This document shows, one piece after another, positions 17,211-26,063 of a DNA stretch of 64,000 nucleotides. Numbering within the stretch: position 1 is the first letter of the stretch; each line of letters starts with the position of its first letter. Source of the stretch: JAAUUE01 sp943370025 (GTDB lineage: Bacteria > Cyanobacteriota > Cyanobacteriia > Cyanobacteriales > JAAUUE01); contig CALRPI020000025.1 in the NCBI GenBank assembly GCA_943370025.1, positions 1 through 64,000 of the forward strand, given 5' to 3'. A program made the translations under genes and the position numbers. The notes beneath the pieces were generated by a model. It searched no databases, was not told where the DNA came from, and saw only the letters and a program-made list of their open reading frames with translations.

Positions 17211-17903
17211 CTAGGCACTAGCAAGCAGACTGAGCTGTTCCAGCAGTCCCTTCGCGGCTGGCGCAGAAGATGCAGGATTTTGCCCAGTAATTAGCAGACC
17301 ATGTTTGAGAACATTGGGCTGCCAGTCGGCTACTTTGACATAATTCCCACCGTTTTGCTTGAGCATATCTTCGACCAAGAACGGAACGATCTCAGTCAAT
17401 CCTGCTGCCTGCTCCTCGGTATTGGTGAAGCCTGTTACTGCTTTACCTTGCACCACAGGATATCCATTGGCTGACTTGACGTGGCGCAGCACTCCGGGTG
17501 CATGGCAAACTAAGGCGATCGGTTTCCCCGCTGCTAGTGTGGCTTCGATAAGAGAGATCGAAGATGCATCTTCAACCAAGTCCCAGAGGGGTCCATGACC
17601 GCCGGGGTAAAATACCGCATCGAAATCGCCAGCAGCAACTTCGCTTAATTTAAGTGTGTGTGCGAGCGCGGATTGGGTAGCGGGATCTGCCTTGAAGCGT
17701 TGCGTGTCTTTAGTTTGGGAATCTGGGGTGTCGCTTTTAGGGTCGAGTGGCGGCTGACTACCTAGCGGTGAGGCTAGGGTAATAGTCGCACCTGCGTCTT
17801 TAAACGTGTAGTAGGGGGCGGCGAATTCTTCAAGCCAGAAACCCGTTTTTTTGCCCGTATTACCAAGCTGGTCGTGGGAGGTTAGCACCATTAATATTTT
17901 CAT
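17211..17903 (-). CDS. DJ-1/PfpI (class I glutamine amidotransferase-like) protein
   Basis: The 230-residue protein has the nucleophile elbow VCHAPG, an FYPGGHGPLWDL oxyanion and acid region and a FWLEEFAAPY substrate segment, as in Hsp31-like or YajL-like glyoxalase III and deglycase proteins. Such proteins handle methylglyoxal or act as chaperones under stress. An AAAGGAGT ribosome site precedes the ATG at 17903. The neighbouring alkenal reductase and aldehyde dehydrogenase genes support a role in aldehyde defence. Confidence 0.87.
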   Translation of the reverse strand: MKILMVLTSHDQLGNTGKKTGFWLEEFAAPYYTFKDAGATITLASPLGSQPPLDPKSDTPDSQTKDTQRFKADPATQSALAHTLKLSEVAAGDFDAVFYPGGHGPLWDLVEDASSISLIEATLAAGKPIALVCHAPGVLRHVKSANGYPVVQGKAVTGFTNTEEQAAGLTEIVPFLVEDMLKQNGGNYVKVADWQPNVLKHGLLITGQNPASSAPAAKGLLEQLSLLASA

Positions 17904-17997
17904 CTTGACTCCTTTAATTCATTTAGAATATTTTGTCTCTTAGTTCCCCAACTTCTTGGAGAGGTTGGGGAACTAGATCGAGTGTTTAGACGATGCT

Positions 17998-18390
17998 CTA
18001 TTCCGTCGTTTTACCATCGAAGTGTTCGTTGTCAGCTTGCGCGTCAGCGTGGGTATGATGAACAACGCCATCACGATGATTCGGCGGTGAATAGATTGTA
18101 TAGAGACTCAACTGGGTACTGCTGGTATTGATGATGTTATGCTTCGTTCCTGCCGGAATGACGATCGCTAAACCCGCGTGGATTGGTGTCCGAACGCCAT
18201 CCAGCACTGCTTCACCCGTGCCTTCTTCCACCCGAAAGAATTGGTCGAGCTTGTGGACTTCTGCCCCAATCTCCTCCCCAGGTTTTAACGCCATCACTAC
18301 AAGTTGGCAATGCTTGGCGGTATAAAGCACTTGGCGAAAATCATGATTCTCGATCGCGATCTTCTCGATATTTTGCAAATAACCTTTCAT
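17998..18390 (-). CDS. Cupin-domain protein
   Basis: The start at 18390 is preferred over an upstream ATG at 18429 because a strong AAAGGAGT site lies just before it; this gives 130 residues. The single cupin barrel has the metal-binding pattern EIGAEVHKLDQFFRVEEG followed by GTKHNIINT. A His-rich tail (HRDGVVHHTHADAQ) ends the protein and may bind metal. No specific enzyme activity can be assigned. It lies between the HicA/eRF1-like gene and the DJ-1-like gene on one strand. Confidence 0.82.
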   Translation of the reverse strand: MKGYLQNIEKIAIENHDFRQVLYTAKHCQLVVMALKPGEEIGAEVHKLDQFFRVEEGTGEAVLDGVRTPIHAGLAIVIPAGTKHNIINTSSTQLSLYTIYSPPNHRDGVVHHTHADAQADNEHFDGKTTE

Positions 18391-18441
18391 AGAGACTCCT
18401 TTAATTACTTTGATTTTTTCAACTAGCATGAATTCGACAAG

Positions 18442-19116
18442 TTATTGATTATTTGCTTCATAAAATGCCCGTGCCTGAGCCAGTAACTGGTCTTCGGTCA
18501 TGTGTTGTTCATTGACTACGATCGCCCCCACAATTCTCTTGGCAATATCTGGGTGATGTTGATTGAGTTCATCCACTAGATAATCCATCGCACTACTGGT
18601 TCCCTTGGAGCTACCGAAAATTAGAATCTGTTCGGCATCTTTTAATGAATGCGCGATCGCCTCATAAAAAGATTTAAGTTCGGGTTGACCATTCGCCTCA
18701 TCATCCCCACTATGAAGATGGCGGCGAGTACCATCGGGATCTGTGGGGGTAATCCTCTCTGGCACTGAATCTCTTAGTTCGGTTTTATAGATGCGAGCCT
18801 CACGGTGATCGATCACCACCAGCAAATGAGTGCCATCCTCAGTTGGGTTTGCCAGTCCAGGTACGCTAGAACGTTCCAGAAAGTGCCGAATCTGCATCAC
18901 TTCTTTAATATCAGAGATATCTTTATGCTTGGGAGGGTGGAGGATTAATACTTCGCCATGCCTTGTATATTTGAGATTACCGTTATGCTCTTCGGTGACT
19001 TCGGCTAGAGCATCGAGCATCGATCGCACATCATGCCATTGCAGATTATGGGCGATCGGATGCTGAAAGATGGCTTTGTATGTGGTTTGGTGAACCTTAG
19101 ACATGGATATATCCAT
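18442..19116 (-). CDS. HicA-like domain fused to an eRF1-like (baeRF/host-attachment type) domain
   Basis: In this 224-residue protein, residues about 8-75 (HNLQWHDVRSMLDAL, then a hairpin ending in HPPKHKD) resemble the HicA/YcfA double-stranded RNA-binding fold. Residues about 90-220 (HLLVVIDHREARIYK, IAHSLKDAEQILIFGSS, VNEQHMTEDQLLAQARAFY) resemble the eRF1 domain 2/3-like family seen in bacterial ribosome-associated factors. The second half is paralogous to the protein at 26064-26468. A ribosome-related stress role is inference. ATGs at 19116 and 19104 are both possible starts. Confidence 0.68.
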   Translation of the reverse strand: MDISMSKVHQTTYKAIFQHPIAHNLQWHDVRSMLDALAEVTEEHNGNLKYTRHGEVLILHPPKHKDISDIKEVMQIRHFLERSSVPGLANPTEDGTHLLVVIDHREARIYKTELRDSVPERITPTDPDGTRRHLHSGDDEANGQPELKSFYEAIAHSLKDAEQILIFGSSKGTSSAMDYLVDELNQHHPDIAKRIVGAIVVNEQHMTEDQLLAQARAFYEANNQ

Positions 19117-19158
19117 TTATTTCTCTTTGGGTTTGATTTTTAGTTGAGAATTGAGCTT

Positions 19159-22100
19159 TTATCTTGTCAATTGCAGATTTTTTATGGCTCGATTCTCTTG
19201 GTCAAGATGTTGACTAAGCCTTAATTTAGGAGGATCGTGGGAGGTTTGCGCCAATTGGGTTTGGAGATCGATCGCGCGAACGCCGACTAAGTTTGGTAGC
19301 ACAATATTGGCAGACCCAACGCGAATAGCTGGACCAATGCCAATCGTTGCCATACCTGCGGCGATCGCAGCGGCAATTCCCACGGTGGCATCTTCCACCA
19401 CCACACAGCGATCGGGAGCAAGTCCGATCTGGTTAGCTGCGAACAAAAACAAGTCTGGGGCTGGCTTAGGAGCTTCGACACTATCTCCATCAGCGATCGC
19501 ATCTACCAGATTTGCAATTCCTAACTTCTCAATCACAGTGCGGGCATTCTTGCTAGCCGAGCCGATGGCAATTTTGATTCCCGATCGCCTGAGTTCTTTT
19601 AATAACTCAACTGCTCCGGGAAACATATCTTGGGGTGTAATGGTTTGGATCGATTCTAGATAGTAGCGATTTTTGCGCTCCATCATCTCTTGCAATGAAG
19701 TTTCTGAGTAAGAGCGATCGCCCACGATGCGAATTAGCGATTCTCGTCGAGCTACACCGCGCAGAGATTCATTTGCTTGTCGATCGAAAGGTAGTTTTTC
19801 TTCATCCGCCAGTCGTTGCCAAGCCTGATAGTGAAATTCGGCGGTATTTGTCAAAACTCCATCCACATCAAAAATGAAGCCCTGAATAGTGGGAATTGGC
19901 GCGATTGGTGATAGATCGAAGTTGTGCCAAACACCATGCCAGTTCAATTTGAATTTGAGCCGAGTCCAAGTGGGCGGAAGTTGGGGATTAGCGATCGGAG
20001 CATTATCTTTTAGTTGAATGCCGGCAATGCCGAATACGACTGCTTGCCAAACACCGCCTGCCGAAGCGGCATGAATGCCATCTTTAGTGTTACCGAAAGT
20101 ATCTTGGAGATCGATTAGGGCTGCCTGCATAAAATATTTATAGGCATTGGCTTCACCTAGTTTGGCGGCTAGGAGTGCATGAATAGATGCCCCGAGAGAT
20201 GAACCATAGGTGATGTCGGTGCGGGGAGCGTAGTAGTTCCAGTTTTTTTGCAGCACTTCCAATGAGAACTCTGGTGTATCTCGCATTAAATAGAGGAGCA
20301 TTAGCACGTCGGGCTGCTTGAGAACTTGAGTTTGATTGGTTTCATCCATACCCAGAATCGCTTGGATCGATCGAGATCGCGGTTCATGATGGCTCAAATC
20401 AACATCCTGAAGTTGGAAAAATCTGTCAAACTGCTCAATCAGTTCTGCTTTGCCCTGATAGGGAATATACATCTGAGACATGGTTGTGTGCAGAGATAGC
20501 AGCCGCTCTGGGGTGAGTTTTAGCTCTTGTTTCAGGGCGATCGCCCGATCAGGAAACTTATGCTGTAACCATTCATAGACAGCGATCGTTTTTTCTAGAT
20601 GCCGCTGCACCATCCGATTGGTGAACGCATTATTATTTACCTGCTCGTGGAATTCATCAGCTCCGATCACGTTGGATAATTCATACCGTTTTTGCCGTTC
20701 GTTCCACTCCACCCGACTGAGCCAGAACATCGCCGTATCAATGATAATTTCGGCTCCGCAATCTCGCATCCAAATATCATCACCCGTTGCTTGCCAGTAT
20801 TGCCAAATCGCGTAGGCGATATCAGCACTAATATGAATTTCGCGATCGCGGCACCAGATTCGCACTGGTTCCGCGTAGGGATCGCTCTGAATCGACCATT
20901 GGGGAGTCATTTCATCCCCAGTAGCCGCACTTTCCCAAGCAAACATCGCGCCATTGTATCCACTATGGAAGGCTTTGCGCCTTGCTCCAGCGAGGGTGTG
21001 ATAACGATAGCTCAACAAACTCCGAGCCATCGTGGGCTGAGTCAAAGTAAAGAAGGGCAGGATGAAAATTTCGGTATCCCAAAAGATATGCCCTCGATAG
21101 CCCAATCCCGATAGAGTTCTAGCTGGAACGCTGTCAGGAATGTTATCTGGAAATAATGAGACATTTGGTGTATCTTCAGCACAAGCCCCAATAAACAGTT
21201 GAAATATGTTGAAGCGCACCGCCAGTTGAGCCTTAATATCTCCCTCAATCTCGATATCGCTTTGCGCCCAAACTCGATCCCAAGCCTGATGATGGGCGGT
21301 GAGTAGAACCTCATAGGATGGCAGGTTGGTTAATTTGGCTTGAGCCGATCGTACTGGTTGCTTTACTTCCTGTGATGTAAACACCGCGACTACTTTCTCT
21401 ACGATGACAGTTTCTCCTTGTGTCGCCATAAAGTTCGCTGTCAACGAGGGACAGTCGGGACTATTAATTATCTTGACTACCTGCGATGAATCTGCAATCC
21501 CGATTACGGTCATTTTAGCTGCCATGCCAAGTTCGATCTGAGTGCTGCGAGTACAAACTTGCAGCCAAACTCCATGCTCTGTCTCGCCGCGATCGAGGTG
21601 CTCCCAATGATCGAAGCCTTGATTGTCGGGATAGCCATTAATGCTGGATTGAACCTCGATCGTGCCACTAAAATCAATCGGTGTAATCTGGCAAATCAAT
21701 ACCAATAGCTGCCGATCTGCCAAGCTCGCAAAGCGTTCAAATTTTAAATCCACAACTTTGCCCTTCGGACTGCGCCAGCGGACCGATCGCCTTAGAACTC
21801 CATGTCTTAAGTCCAACTGTCGCTCGTAATCAAGAATTTCGCCGCAATCTAGCCTAAACCGTTCGCCATTGATTGTCACCACCATTGATAGCCAATCAGG
21901 ACAATTTGCCAGCTCGGTATAAACCAAAGGCATATCATCATACAAACCACTGATTAAGGTCGTTGGCAATGCTTTGGGATAACCTTCTTCAAAGCTGCCC
22001 CGCGTTCCTAAATAACCATTGCCAATAGTAAAAACTGTTTCCCTAGCCCGCAACTTTGCCGAATCGAATTCAGGTTCGATCACTGTCCATTCTGTATAAA

Positions 22101-22182
22101 TTAGATCGCTTAGATCACTTACCACTGAATCACTACTTTTGTTGAATGAATCAGTAAGCTGCATTGTTTGCTGACTAGTCAT
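19159..22182 (-). CDS. Bifunctional GH65 glycoside phosphorylase/hydrolase - beta-phosphoglucomutase
   Basis: This is a 1007-residue fusion. Residues about 28-760 form a GH65 enzyme, with YRGHIFWDTEIF at 362-373 and GADEFHE at 507-513, where Glu510 is the expected general acid. Residues about 766-985 form a HAD beta-phosphoglucomutase, with DVDGVLT placing the nucleophile at Asp772 and the acid/base at Asp774. GH65 enzymes phosphorolyse trehalose, maltose or kojibiose to beta-glucose-1-phosphate, which the mutase turns into glucose-6-phosphate. The fusion channels that product. The exact disaccharide cannot be read. Confidence 0.9.
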   Translation of the reverse strand: MTSQQTMQLTDSFNKSSDSVVSDLSDLIYTEWTVIEPEFDSAKLRARETVFTIGNGYLGTRGSFEEGYPKALPTTLISGLYDDMPLVYTELANCPDWLSMVVTINGERFRLDCGEILDYERQLDLRHGVLRRSVRWRSPKGKVVDLKFERFASLADRQLLVLICQITPIDFSGTIEVQSSINGYPDNQGFDHWEHLDRGETEHGVWLQVCTRSTQIELGMAAKMTVIGIADSSQVVKIINSPDCPSLTANFMATQGETVIVEKVVAVFTSQEVKQPVRSAQAKLTNLPSYEVLLTAHHQAWDRVWAQSDIEIEGDIKAQLAVRFNIFQLFIGACAEDTPNVSLFPDNIPDSVPARTLSGLGYRGHIFWDTEIFILPFFTLTQPTMARSLLSYRYHTLAGARRKAFHSGYNGAMFAWESAATGDEMTPQWSIQSDPYAEPVRIWCRDREIHISADIAYAIWQYWQATGDDIWMRDCGAEIIIDTAMFWLSRVEWNERQKRYELSNVIGADEFHEQVNNNAFTNRMVQRHLEKTIAVYEWLQHKFPDRAIALKQELKLTPERLLSLHTTMSQMYIPYQGKAELIEQFDRFFQLQDVDLSHHEPRSRSIQAILGMDETNQTQVLKQPDVLMLLYLMRDTPEFSLEVLQKNWNYYAPRTDITYGSSLGASIHALLAAKLGEANAYKYFMQAALIDLQDTFGNTKDGIHAASAGGVWQAVVFGIAGIQLKDNAPIANPQLPPTWTRLKFKLNWHGVWHNFDLSPIAPIPTIQGFIFDVDGVLTNTAEFHYQAWQRLADEEKLPFDRQANESLRGVARRESLIRIVGDRSYSETSLQEMMERKNRYYLESIQTITPQDMFPGAVELLKELRRSGIKIAIGSASKNARTVIEKLGIANLVDAIADGDSVEAPKPAPDLFLFAANQIGLAPDRCVVVEDATVGIAAAIAAGMATIGIGPAIRVGSANIVLPNLVGVRAIDLQTQLAQTSHDPPKLRLSQHLDQENRAIKNLQLTR

Positions 22183-22218
22183 TTAGTCCTCTTGGTTAAA
22201 TATATAATTCGCAAATTT

Positions 22219-22776
22219 CTAGGGTAAGGTGGGGCGAGAGCTTCCAGAAGGTAAGGTCAGCATCCAAACTCCATCGGATAAAATATTGACTCCAATCAGA
22301 GTACCGATTAACCAACTTGCGGCAAAAGGTGTGATAGACCAGACCAAAATACCGAAGATGATGCCAATTATTCCACTCACCAACATCCAGCCCCAATTAG
22401 AAGAAAGGCGACGTATCTGAAATGCCATTGACACTTGGATAATGCCCTGTATGAAAATACTAATTCCCAAAGCTAATGTGAAGACAAATACCCCTTCAAA
22501 TGGATTTATCAACACAAAGAAGCCAGCGAGGAGATACAAAATACCCAGAATTAGCTTTCCTGTAAATTGTCCAAGATTTCGCAATTGAACTGCATAGACG
22601 ATTTGGGCAATACCAGCAAATATGAATATCCAACCAAGGTATATAGTTGCCGTTATGGTCGAGAAAAAGGGAAATACGATCGCCACCATTCCCAATACAA
22701 TCATCAGAATAGCAATCACATTTATCCATGTAGAGCTAATAGCTTGCTCATCAGTCGCAGATGTAGTAATTTTCAT
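22219..22776 (-). CDS. HdeD family acid-resistance membrane protein (DUF308)
   Basis: This 185-residue protein has six hydrophobic helices in three pairs separated by short loops, with GWIFIFAGIAQIVYA and PFEGVFVFTLALG segments. The three-pair layout is that of DUF308/HdeD, implicated in acid resistance in enterobacteria. The gene lies directly downstream of the BON-domain gene, separated by a strong hairpin, and upstream of the GH65 fusion. Confidence 0.87.
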   Translation of the reverse strand: MKITTSATDEQAISSTWINVIAILMIVLGMVAIVFPFFSTITATIYLGWIFIFAGIAQIVYAVQLRNLGQFTGKLILGILYLLAGFFVLINPFEGVFVFTLALGISIFIQGIIQVSMAFQIRRLSSNWGWMLVSGIIGIIFGILVWSITPFAASWLIGTLIGVNILSDGVWMLTLPSGSSRPTLP

Positions 22777-22824
22777 ATTATTTTTGTTGTCTATTTGGGG
22801 TTTTGTAAATATTGGCTAGGGAAA

Positions 22825-22862
22825 TTCAAGATTGAGCGAAAGAAGACTTTCTCAATCTTGAA
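22825..22862 (-). terminator. Perfect 12-bp hairpin, terminator or attenuator after the BON gene
   Basis: TTCAAGATTGAG at 22825-22836 pairs perfectly with CTCAATCTTGAA at 22851-22862 across a 14-base loop. It lies 22 bp past the BON-domain stop and before HdeD, so it may limit read-through. Confidence 0.65.
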
Positions 22863-22883
22863 TAAACTTACTTCAGATAAAAT

Positions 22884-23570
22884 TTAAGAGCTGAAACCGA
22901 ACCACTTCACCATTAGTTTATTGTTAACAGAGAATGTTCCGGGAGCGTCCCAAGCAACTCGTTCAGCCTCATCACGTTCAGCATAATTACGAACATCTCC
23001 ACTGAGGGTAATATCACTACCAAACGCCTCCACTTTGATCTTATTAGCATCCAACATTGAATTACGTCTGAATGCATATTCAATATCAGCCTTGACCTCC
23101 TCTGCCAATTTGGGCTTGATCGAAATCAGATTCGATACTCCCTTTGCCCCTAAAATATTCCCTAGATAGTTACTCGCCACATTCTTCATATACTGCCATT
23201 CCACTTCACCATCAAGAGTAATCCAGCCATCTCTCACTGTCACCTTGACATCTCCTTTGGGAATAGTAGTAAACCAGTCGAGATGATGAGCCGCAGCAGT
23301 AGCAATGTCGGCATCACTAACTTTTAATGAACTGGGAAACTTGATTTCAATCTCATCGGCGATCGCTTCTACTCCACCTACCCGTTTAGTTGCCCGCACC
23401 ACATCCCATTTCTGACCGTAGCTACTAGCAGAGCCACTGAGGGTAACGGTTCCGTTTTTTACCACAACGCCGATATCGGTATACTTGATACTTGGATCAT
23501 ACTTAAGCTCAGAAAGAATGTCGGTCTTCAATTGGGCATCGGTTTTCTCTAAAGTATTAGTGTTACTCAT
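22884..23570 (-). CDS. Protein with three BON domains
   Basis: The 228-residue protein consists of three consecutive BON repeats: about 10-77 (VVVKNGTVTLSGSASS), 88-155 (VTVRDGWITLDGEVEW) and 158-225 (VEAFGSDITLSGDVRN). There is no signal peptide, so it is probably cytoplasmic, unlike OsmY. BON domains bind membranes or small ligands and several are osmotic-stress proteins. The intergenic block upstream at 23652-23697 carries the motif shared by other stress genes in this window. Confidence 0.9.
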   Translation of the reverse strand: MSNTNTLEKTDAQLKTDILSELKYDPSIKYTDIGVVVKNGTVTLSGSASSYGQKWDVVRATKRVGGVEAIADEIEIKFPSSLKVSDADIATAAAHHLDWFTTIPKGDVKVTVRDGWITLDGEVEWQYMKNVASNYLGNILGAKGVSNLISIKPKLAEEVKADIEYAFRRNSMLDANKIKVEAFGSDITLSGDVRNYAERDEAERVAWDAPGTFSVNNKLMVKWFGFSS

Positions 23571-23651
23571 TTATTTTCACTCAGTAGTTTTTGATGATTT
23601 ATTGATTTTGGTTCAATACAGACCAGCATCATGCTCCTATGTTTGATCTCA

Positions 23652-23697
23652 TGATTGAATTAACTAAACTGATTGAATATGATATAAAACGTAAATA
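23652..23697 (-). promoter_or_regulatory. Shared stress-gene upstream motif, copy 1
   Basis: The plus strand reads ATGATTGAATTAAC then TGATTGAATATG then ATATAAAACGTAA. Similar blocks lie upstream of three other stress genes (26757, 33888, 38357). It sits about 80 bp before the BON gene start. It may be a promoter plus an operator made of repeated TTGATTGA-like units (inference). Confidence 0.55.
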
Positions 23698-23702
23698 AAA
23701 TC

Positions 23703-23804
23703 TATGGCAATCCTAAATGGTTTCACCCGCCATAGGCGGGTGAAACCACCTATCAGAAGCAGGTTGATTTAGTAAGTGTCAGCAAATAATTTAGGACTGC
23801 TATA
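23703..23804. repeat. Family A hairpin element, A1 type
   Basis: The 102-bp element has ends TATGGCAATCCTAAAT and TTTAGGACTGCTATA with a GGTTTCACCCGCC hairpin. A second element's left end (TATAGCGATCCTAAA) starts where it finishes, at 23803, and is truncated. Confidence 0.85.
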
Positions 23805-23844
23805 TAGCGATCCTAAAAAGATGTTTTACAAGTTTCTGGGGGTT

Positions 23845-23941
23845 GAAACTATGGTAGTCATGCATTGTAATGGTGCTTGAGGCGCTTCGCGCCCCAAGCA
23901 CCATTATCTAAACCATTACTTTGCAGTACTACCGAAACTAT
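23845..23941. repeat. Family B hairpin element with 8-bp target duplication
   Basis: An 81-bp element (23853-23933) is flanked by GAAACTAT on both sides (23845-23852 and 23934-23941). It is the reverse complement of the 5915-5995 copy with only about three differences. Confidence 0.9.
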
Positions 23942-23943
23942 AA

Positions 23944-24606
23944 CTACCGTTTTTTAACTGATCCTAGACCTTTTGTGGATTGCTGGACCTGAGGAGAGCC
24001 GATATACTCCACTGAACCCACGCCAGAAAGAGTTGCGTCTAACTGTTCACTAACATTAACCACCGCACTGCCCACTCCATCTTGGCGCACTTTTGCTTGT
24101 TTCGTCTTGAGATCCTCACCATTAAAACTGCCGACCCCAGAAAGACTGAGATCAAGCACATCGACACTGCCAGCGATCGTGAGACTACCCACCCCATCCA
24201 GAGCAACTGTCAATTGTTCTCCTTGAATATCCTTTGCTTCAATACTGCTAACCCCATCTATTTTTAGGTTCTCTAAACTCTTCACTTCTAAAACATATTT
24301 AATAGATTTAGTTGGATTCATATGGGCATCTTTAGCAATAGTGAGATACAGAACATTGTCAGCTACCCGGCTTTCTAGAAGGGGCAGAATATTATCATCG
24401 GCGGCGATCGTTAGGGATTCTTTTCCAGTTTGCTGCATCATAATCCTGCCTATAGATTTACTAGAGATAGATGAGAATCCACTTACTGATCTAGATTCGG
24501 TCTTGGAGATGCCAGAACCTCTCAGACCACCCCATGTAAACGTGCAGCCGACAAACATACTTAGAGCTGCCAAACAAATGAATAATTTATATTGGTTTAA
24601 TTTCAT
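23944..24606 (-). CDS. GIN-domain (DUF2807) lipoprotein
   Basis: Starting at the ATG at 24606 gives 220 residues; the upstream in-frame extension is not needed because a lipoprotein signal begins here (MKLNQYKLF, hydrophobic core, lipobox-like MFVGC with Cys21). The rest is a right-handed repetitive beta-fold with recurring DGVGS, SGVGS and KGLGS turns, typical of the DUF2807 head-GIN domain. It is probably anchored to the periplasmic face of a membrane. The start overlaps the stop of the upstream zinc-ribbon gene (TAATG). Confidence 0.85.
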   Translation of the reverse strand: MKLNQYKLFICLAALSMFVGCTFTWGGLRGSGISKTESRSVSGFSSISSKSIGRIMMQQTGKESLTIAADDNILPLLESRVADNVLYLTIAKDAHMNPTKSIKYVLEVKSLENLKIDGVSSIEAKDIQGEQLTVALDGVGSLTIAGSVDVLDLSLSGVGSFNGEDLKTKQAKVRQDGVGSAVVNVSEQLDATLSGVGSVEYIGSPQVQQSTKGLGSVKKR

Positions 24607-24980
24607 TATTTTGTTTTCCTTGCTTTTAGTTTCTTGAAGTTTCCATCTATCCATTTGTCAAGAGGAATTACGATTCCCAAAATCCCAAATAAAAGGAATA
24701 CACCACCAATGAATAGGTGATGAAAAATGTATATCAAGAAAAATGATGGTATTCCTAATCCAAGGATGATGCCAGTGATTTGCAGGGGAAGTATCCAAGC
24801 AGAATTTGCTTTAAGATGAGATGTTTTTTTGCATTGAGGACAGCGATAATTGCCTAAGGGTGCTGACCAATATCGATGCCAAGTTAGGGGAAAAGAATAG
24901 TGGCAGTGGGGACAGATTAATTTTCCTCGTGTTGAAGGAGATGGGGAGTGAGAAAATATATGATCAGTTGGAATACTCAT
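24606..24980 (-). CDS. Zinc-ribbon membrane protein
   Basis: The 124-residue protein has an N-terminal zinc ribbon with CPHCHYSF and CPQCKKT, followed by two hydrophobic helices (about 60-83 and 87-105) and a basic tail. There is a good GAGGAAAAT ribosome site. It is coupled to the GIN lipoprotein gene by a stop-start overlap. No named family was recognised. Confidence 0.72.
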   Translation of the reverse strand: MSIPTDHIFSHSPSPSTRGKLICPHCHYSFPLTWHRYWSAPLGNYRCPQCKKTSHLKANSAWILPLQITGIILGLGIPSFFLIYIFHHLFIGGVFLLFGILGIVIPLDKWIDGNFKKLKARKTK

Positions 24981-25041
24981 GATGATTTTCCTCTAAATCT
25001 AGTTTTTAAGAAATCTGATTACTGCACTTTCTATGTGAATA

Positions 25042-25126
25042 GAATACGTTGCATTTCCTGAAATATTGGCTAGGCTTGGATTTATGTGTGGGCGGCTGTC
25101 GCCGCCCACACATAAACTGCTGTATT
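25042..25126. repeat. Family C hairpin element
   Basis: AATACGTTGCATTTCCTGAA is followed by a perfect hairpin with arms GTGTGGGCGGC and GCCGCCCACAC and then AAACTGCTGTA. Related copies lie at 26621, 33045 (inverted) and 63343 (inverted). It abuts the stop of the PspC gene. Confidence 0.65.
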
Positions 25127-25700
25127 AAGTAGGATATGATAACAACTCTAGGGGAAAGGCTAGCCAAAACCAGAGATAAAATATTGGAAGAACTCCGGGA
25201 ATAACAATGGCTAAAATAACTGTAATTATTCGTACTCCTAGAACCGGCAAACCCCATTGTTGGGCGATCGCCGCACAAACTCCAGCAATTGCCTTATGGC
25301 GACGACTGCGATGAAATTTAGCGATCGGCGTTCCCTCAGAATTTAAATTGAGTAGGGATGGATTGGTTTTTAAAATCACAGAAATAAGCAATCCCAGACA
25401 ACCCAAAATAGCTGAGGGGATAGTCACGATCGCTAACCAGTGGGCAAAGACCATGTATGTAATTATGCCTCCTAGCCAAGGAAGATTAGGACAAGTAAAA
25501 ACAACCGCCTCTGCCAGACAATTAAAGCGTTCAGCTAAACCGATTCCTGCCCAAAATATGAGTAATGGAGAAGCTCCATAGAAGATGCAAATACCCAGTA
25601 AGGTCAAATGCCAACCTAGCGACAGGGAGCGGAGAATTGCTATGGCGGAGATAGCTGGAGCAAGAAGGAATAAAGTGGCAAGGAAAGGTAAATAAATCAA
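25125..25700 (-). CDS. PspC-domain membrane protein
   Basis: The 191-residue protein starts at a TTG at 25700 with an AGGA-type ribosome site. About four hydrophobic helices precede a C-terminal PspC domain (about 130-190): FHRSRRHKAIAGVCAAIAQQ, then VRIITVILAIVIPG. PspC domains are linked to envelope stress sensing in the phage-shock system. PspA is not in this window. Neighbouring GIN, BON and HdeD genes support an envelope stress context. Confidence 0.83.
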   Translation of the reverse strand: MIYLPFLATLFLLAPAISAIAILRSLSLGWHLTLLGICIFYGASPLLIFWAGIGLAERFNCLAEAVVFTCPNLPWLGGIITYMVFAHWLAIVTIPSAILGCLGLLISVILKTNPSLLNLNSEGTPIAKFHRSRRHKAIAGVCAAIAQQWGLPVLGVRIITVILAIVIPGVLPIFYLWFWLAFPLELLSYPT

Positions 25701-25764
25701 TCTTTTAATCCTGATTTTATTTCTGGTTTGAAAGTGATTACTTGAAGTATGGCTACCAATTTAT

Positions 25765-26040
25765 TTACTGGAAATTTTGTTGCTGTGGCTCTTGCAGAGT
25801 ATCTTGGCTGGGGGCGATAATCGCTAATCTGCTATTGCCCAGAACAACCATCAACACCACAGCAATTAGCAATACAGAAATAAATGTGCTAAATACACTT
25901 GAATTATCTTGAGTATCAAATTTCGATCGGGGCATTCTGCTCGTATAATCACAATTTAAGCAAACCCAAACATTATCTTCTTTTAATACAAAGTCACGCT
26001 GTTTGCACCTAGGACAGTCCGCAATATCATGTTCAGACAT
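25765..26040 (-). CDS. Small zinc-ribbon membrane protein
   Basis: The 91-residue protein has two Cys pairs (CPRCKQRD, CLNCDY) forming a zinc ribbon at residues 9-34, then a single hydrophobic helix at about 52-72 and a short Gln-rich tail. A GAGG ribosome site precedes the ATG. It lies between the PspC and baeRF-like genes on one strand. The family is not recognised. Confidence 0.7.
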   Translation of the reverse strand: MSEHDIADCPRCKQRDFVLKEDNVWVCLNCDYTSRMPRSKFDTQDNSSVFSTFISVLLIAVVLMVVLGNSRLAIIAPSQDTLQEPQQQNFQ

Positions 26041-26063
26041 GGCTAATTCCTCAATTTATATTT

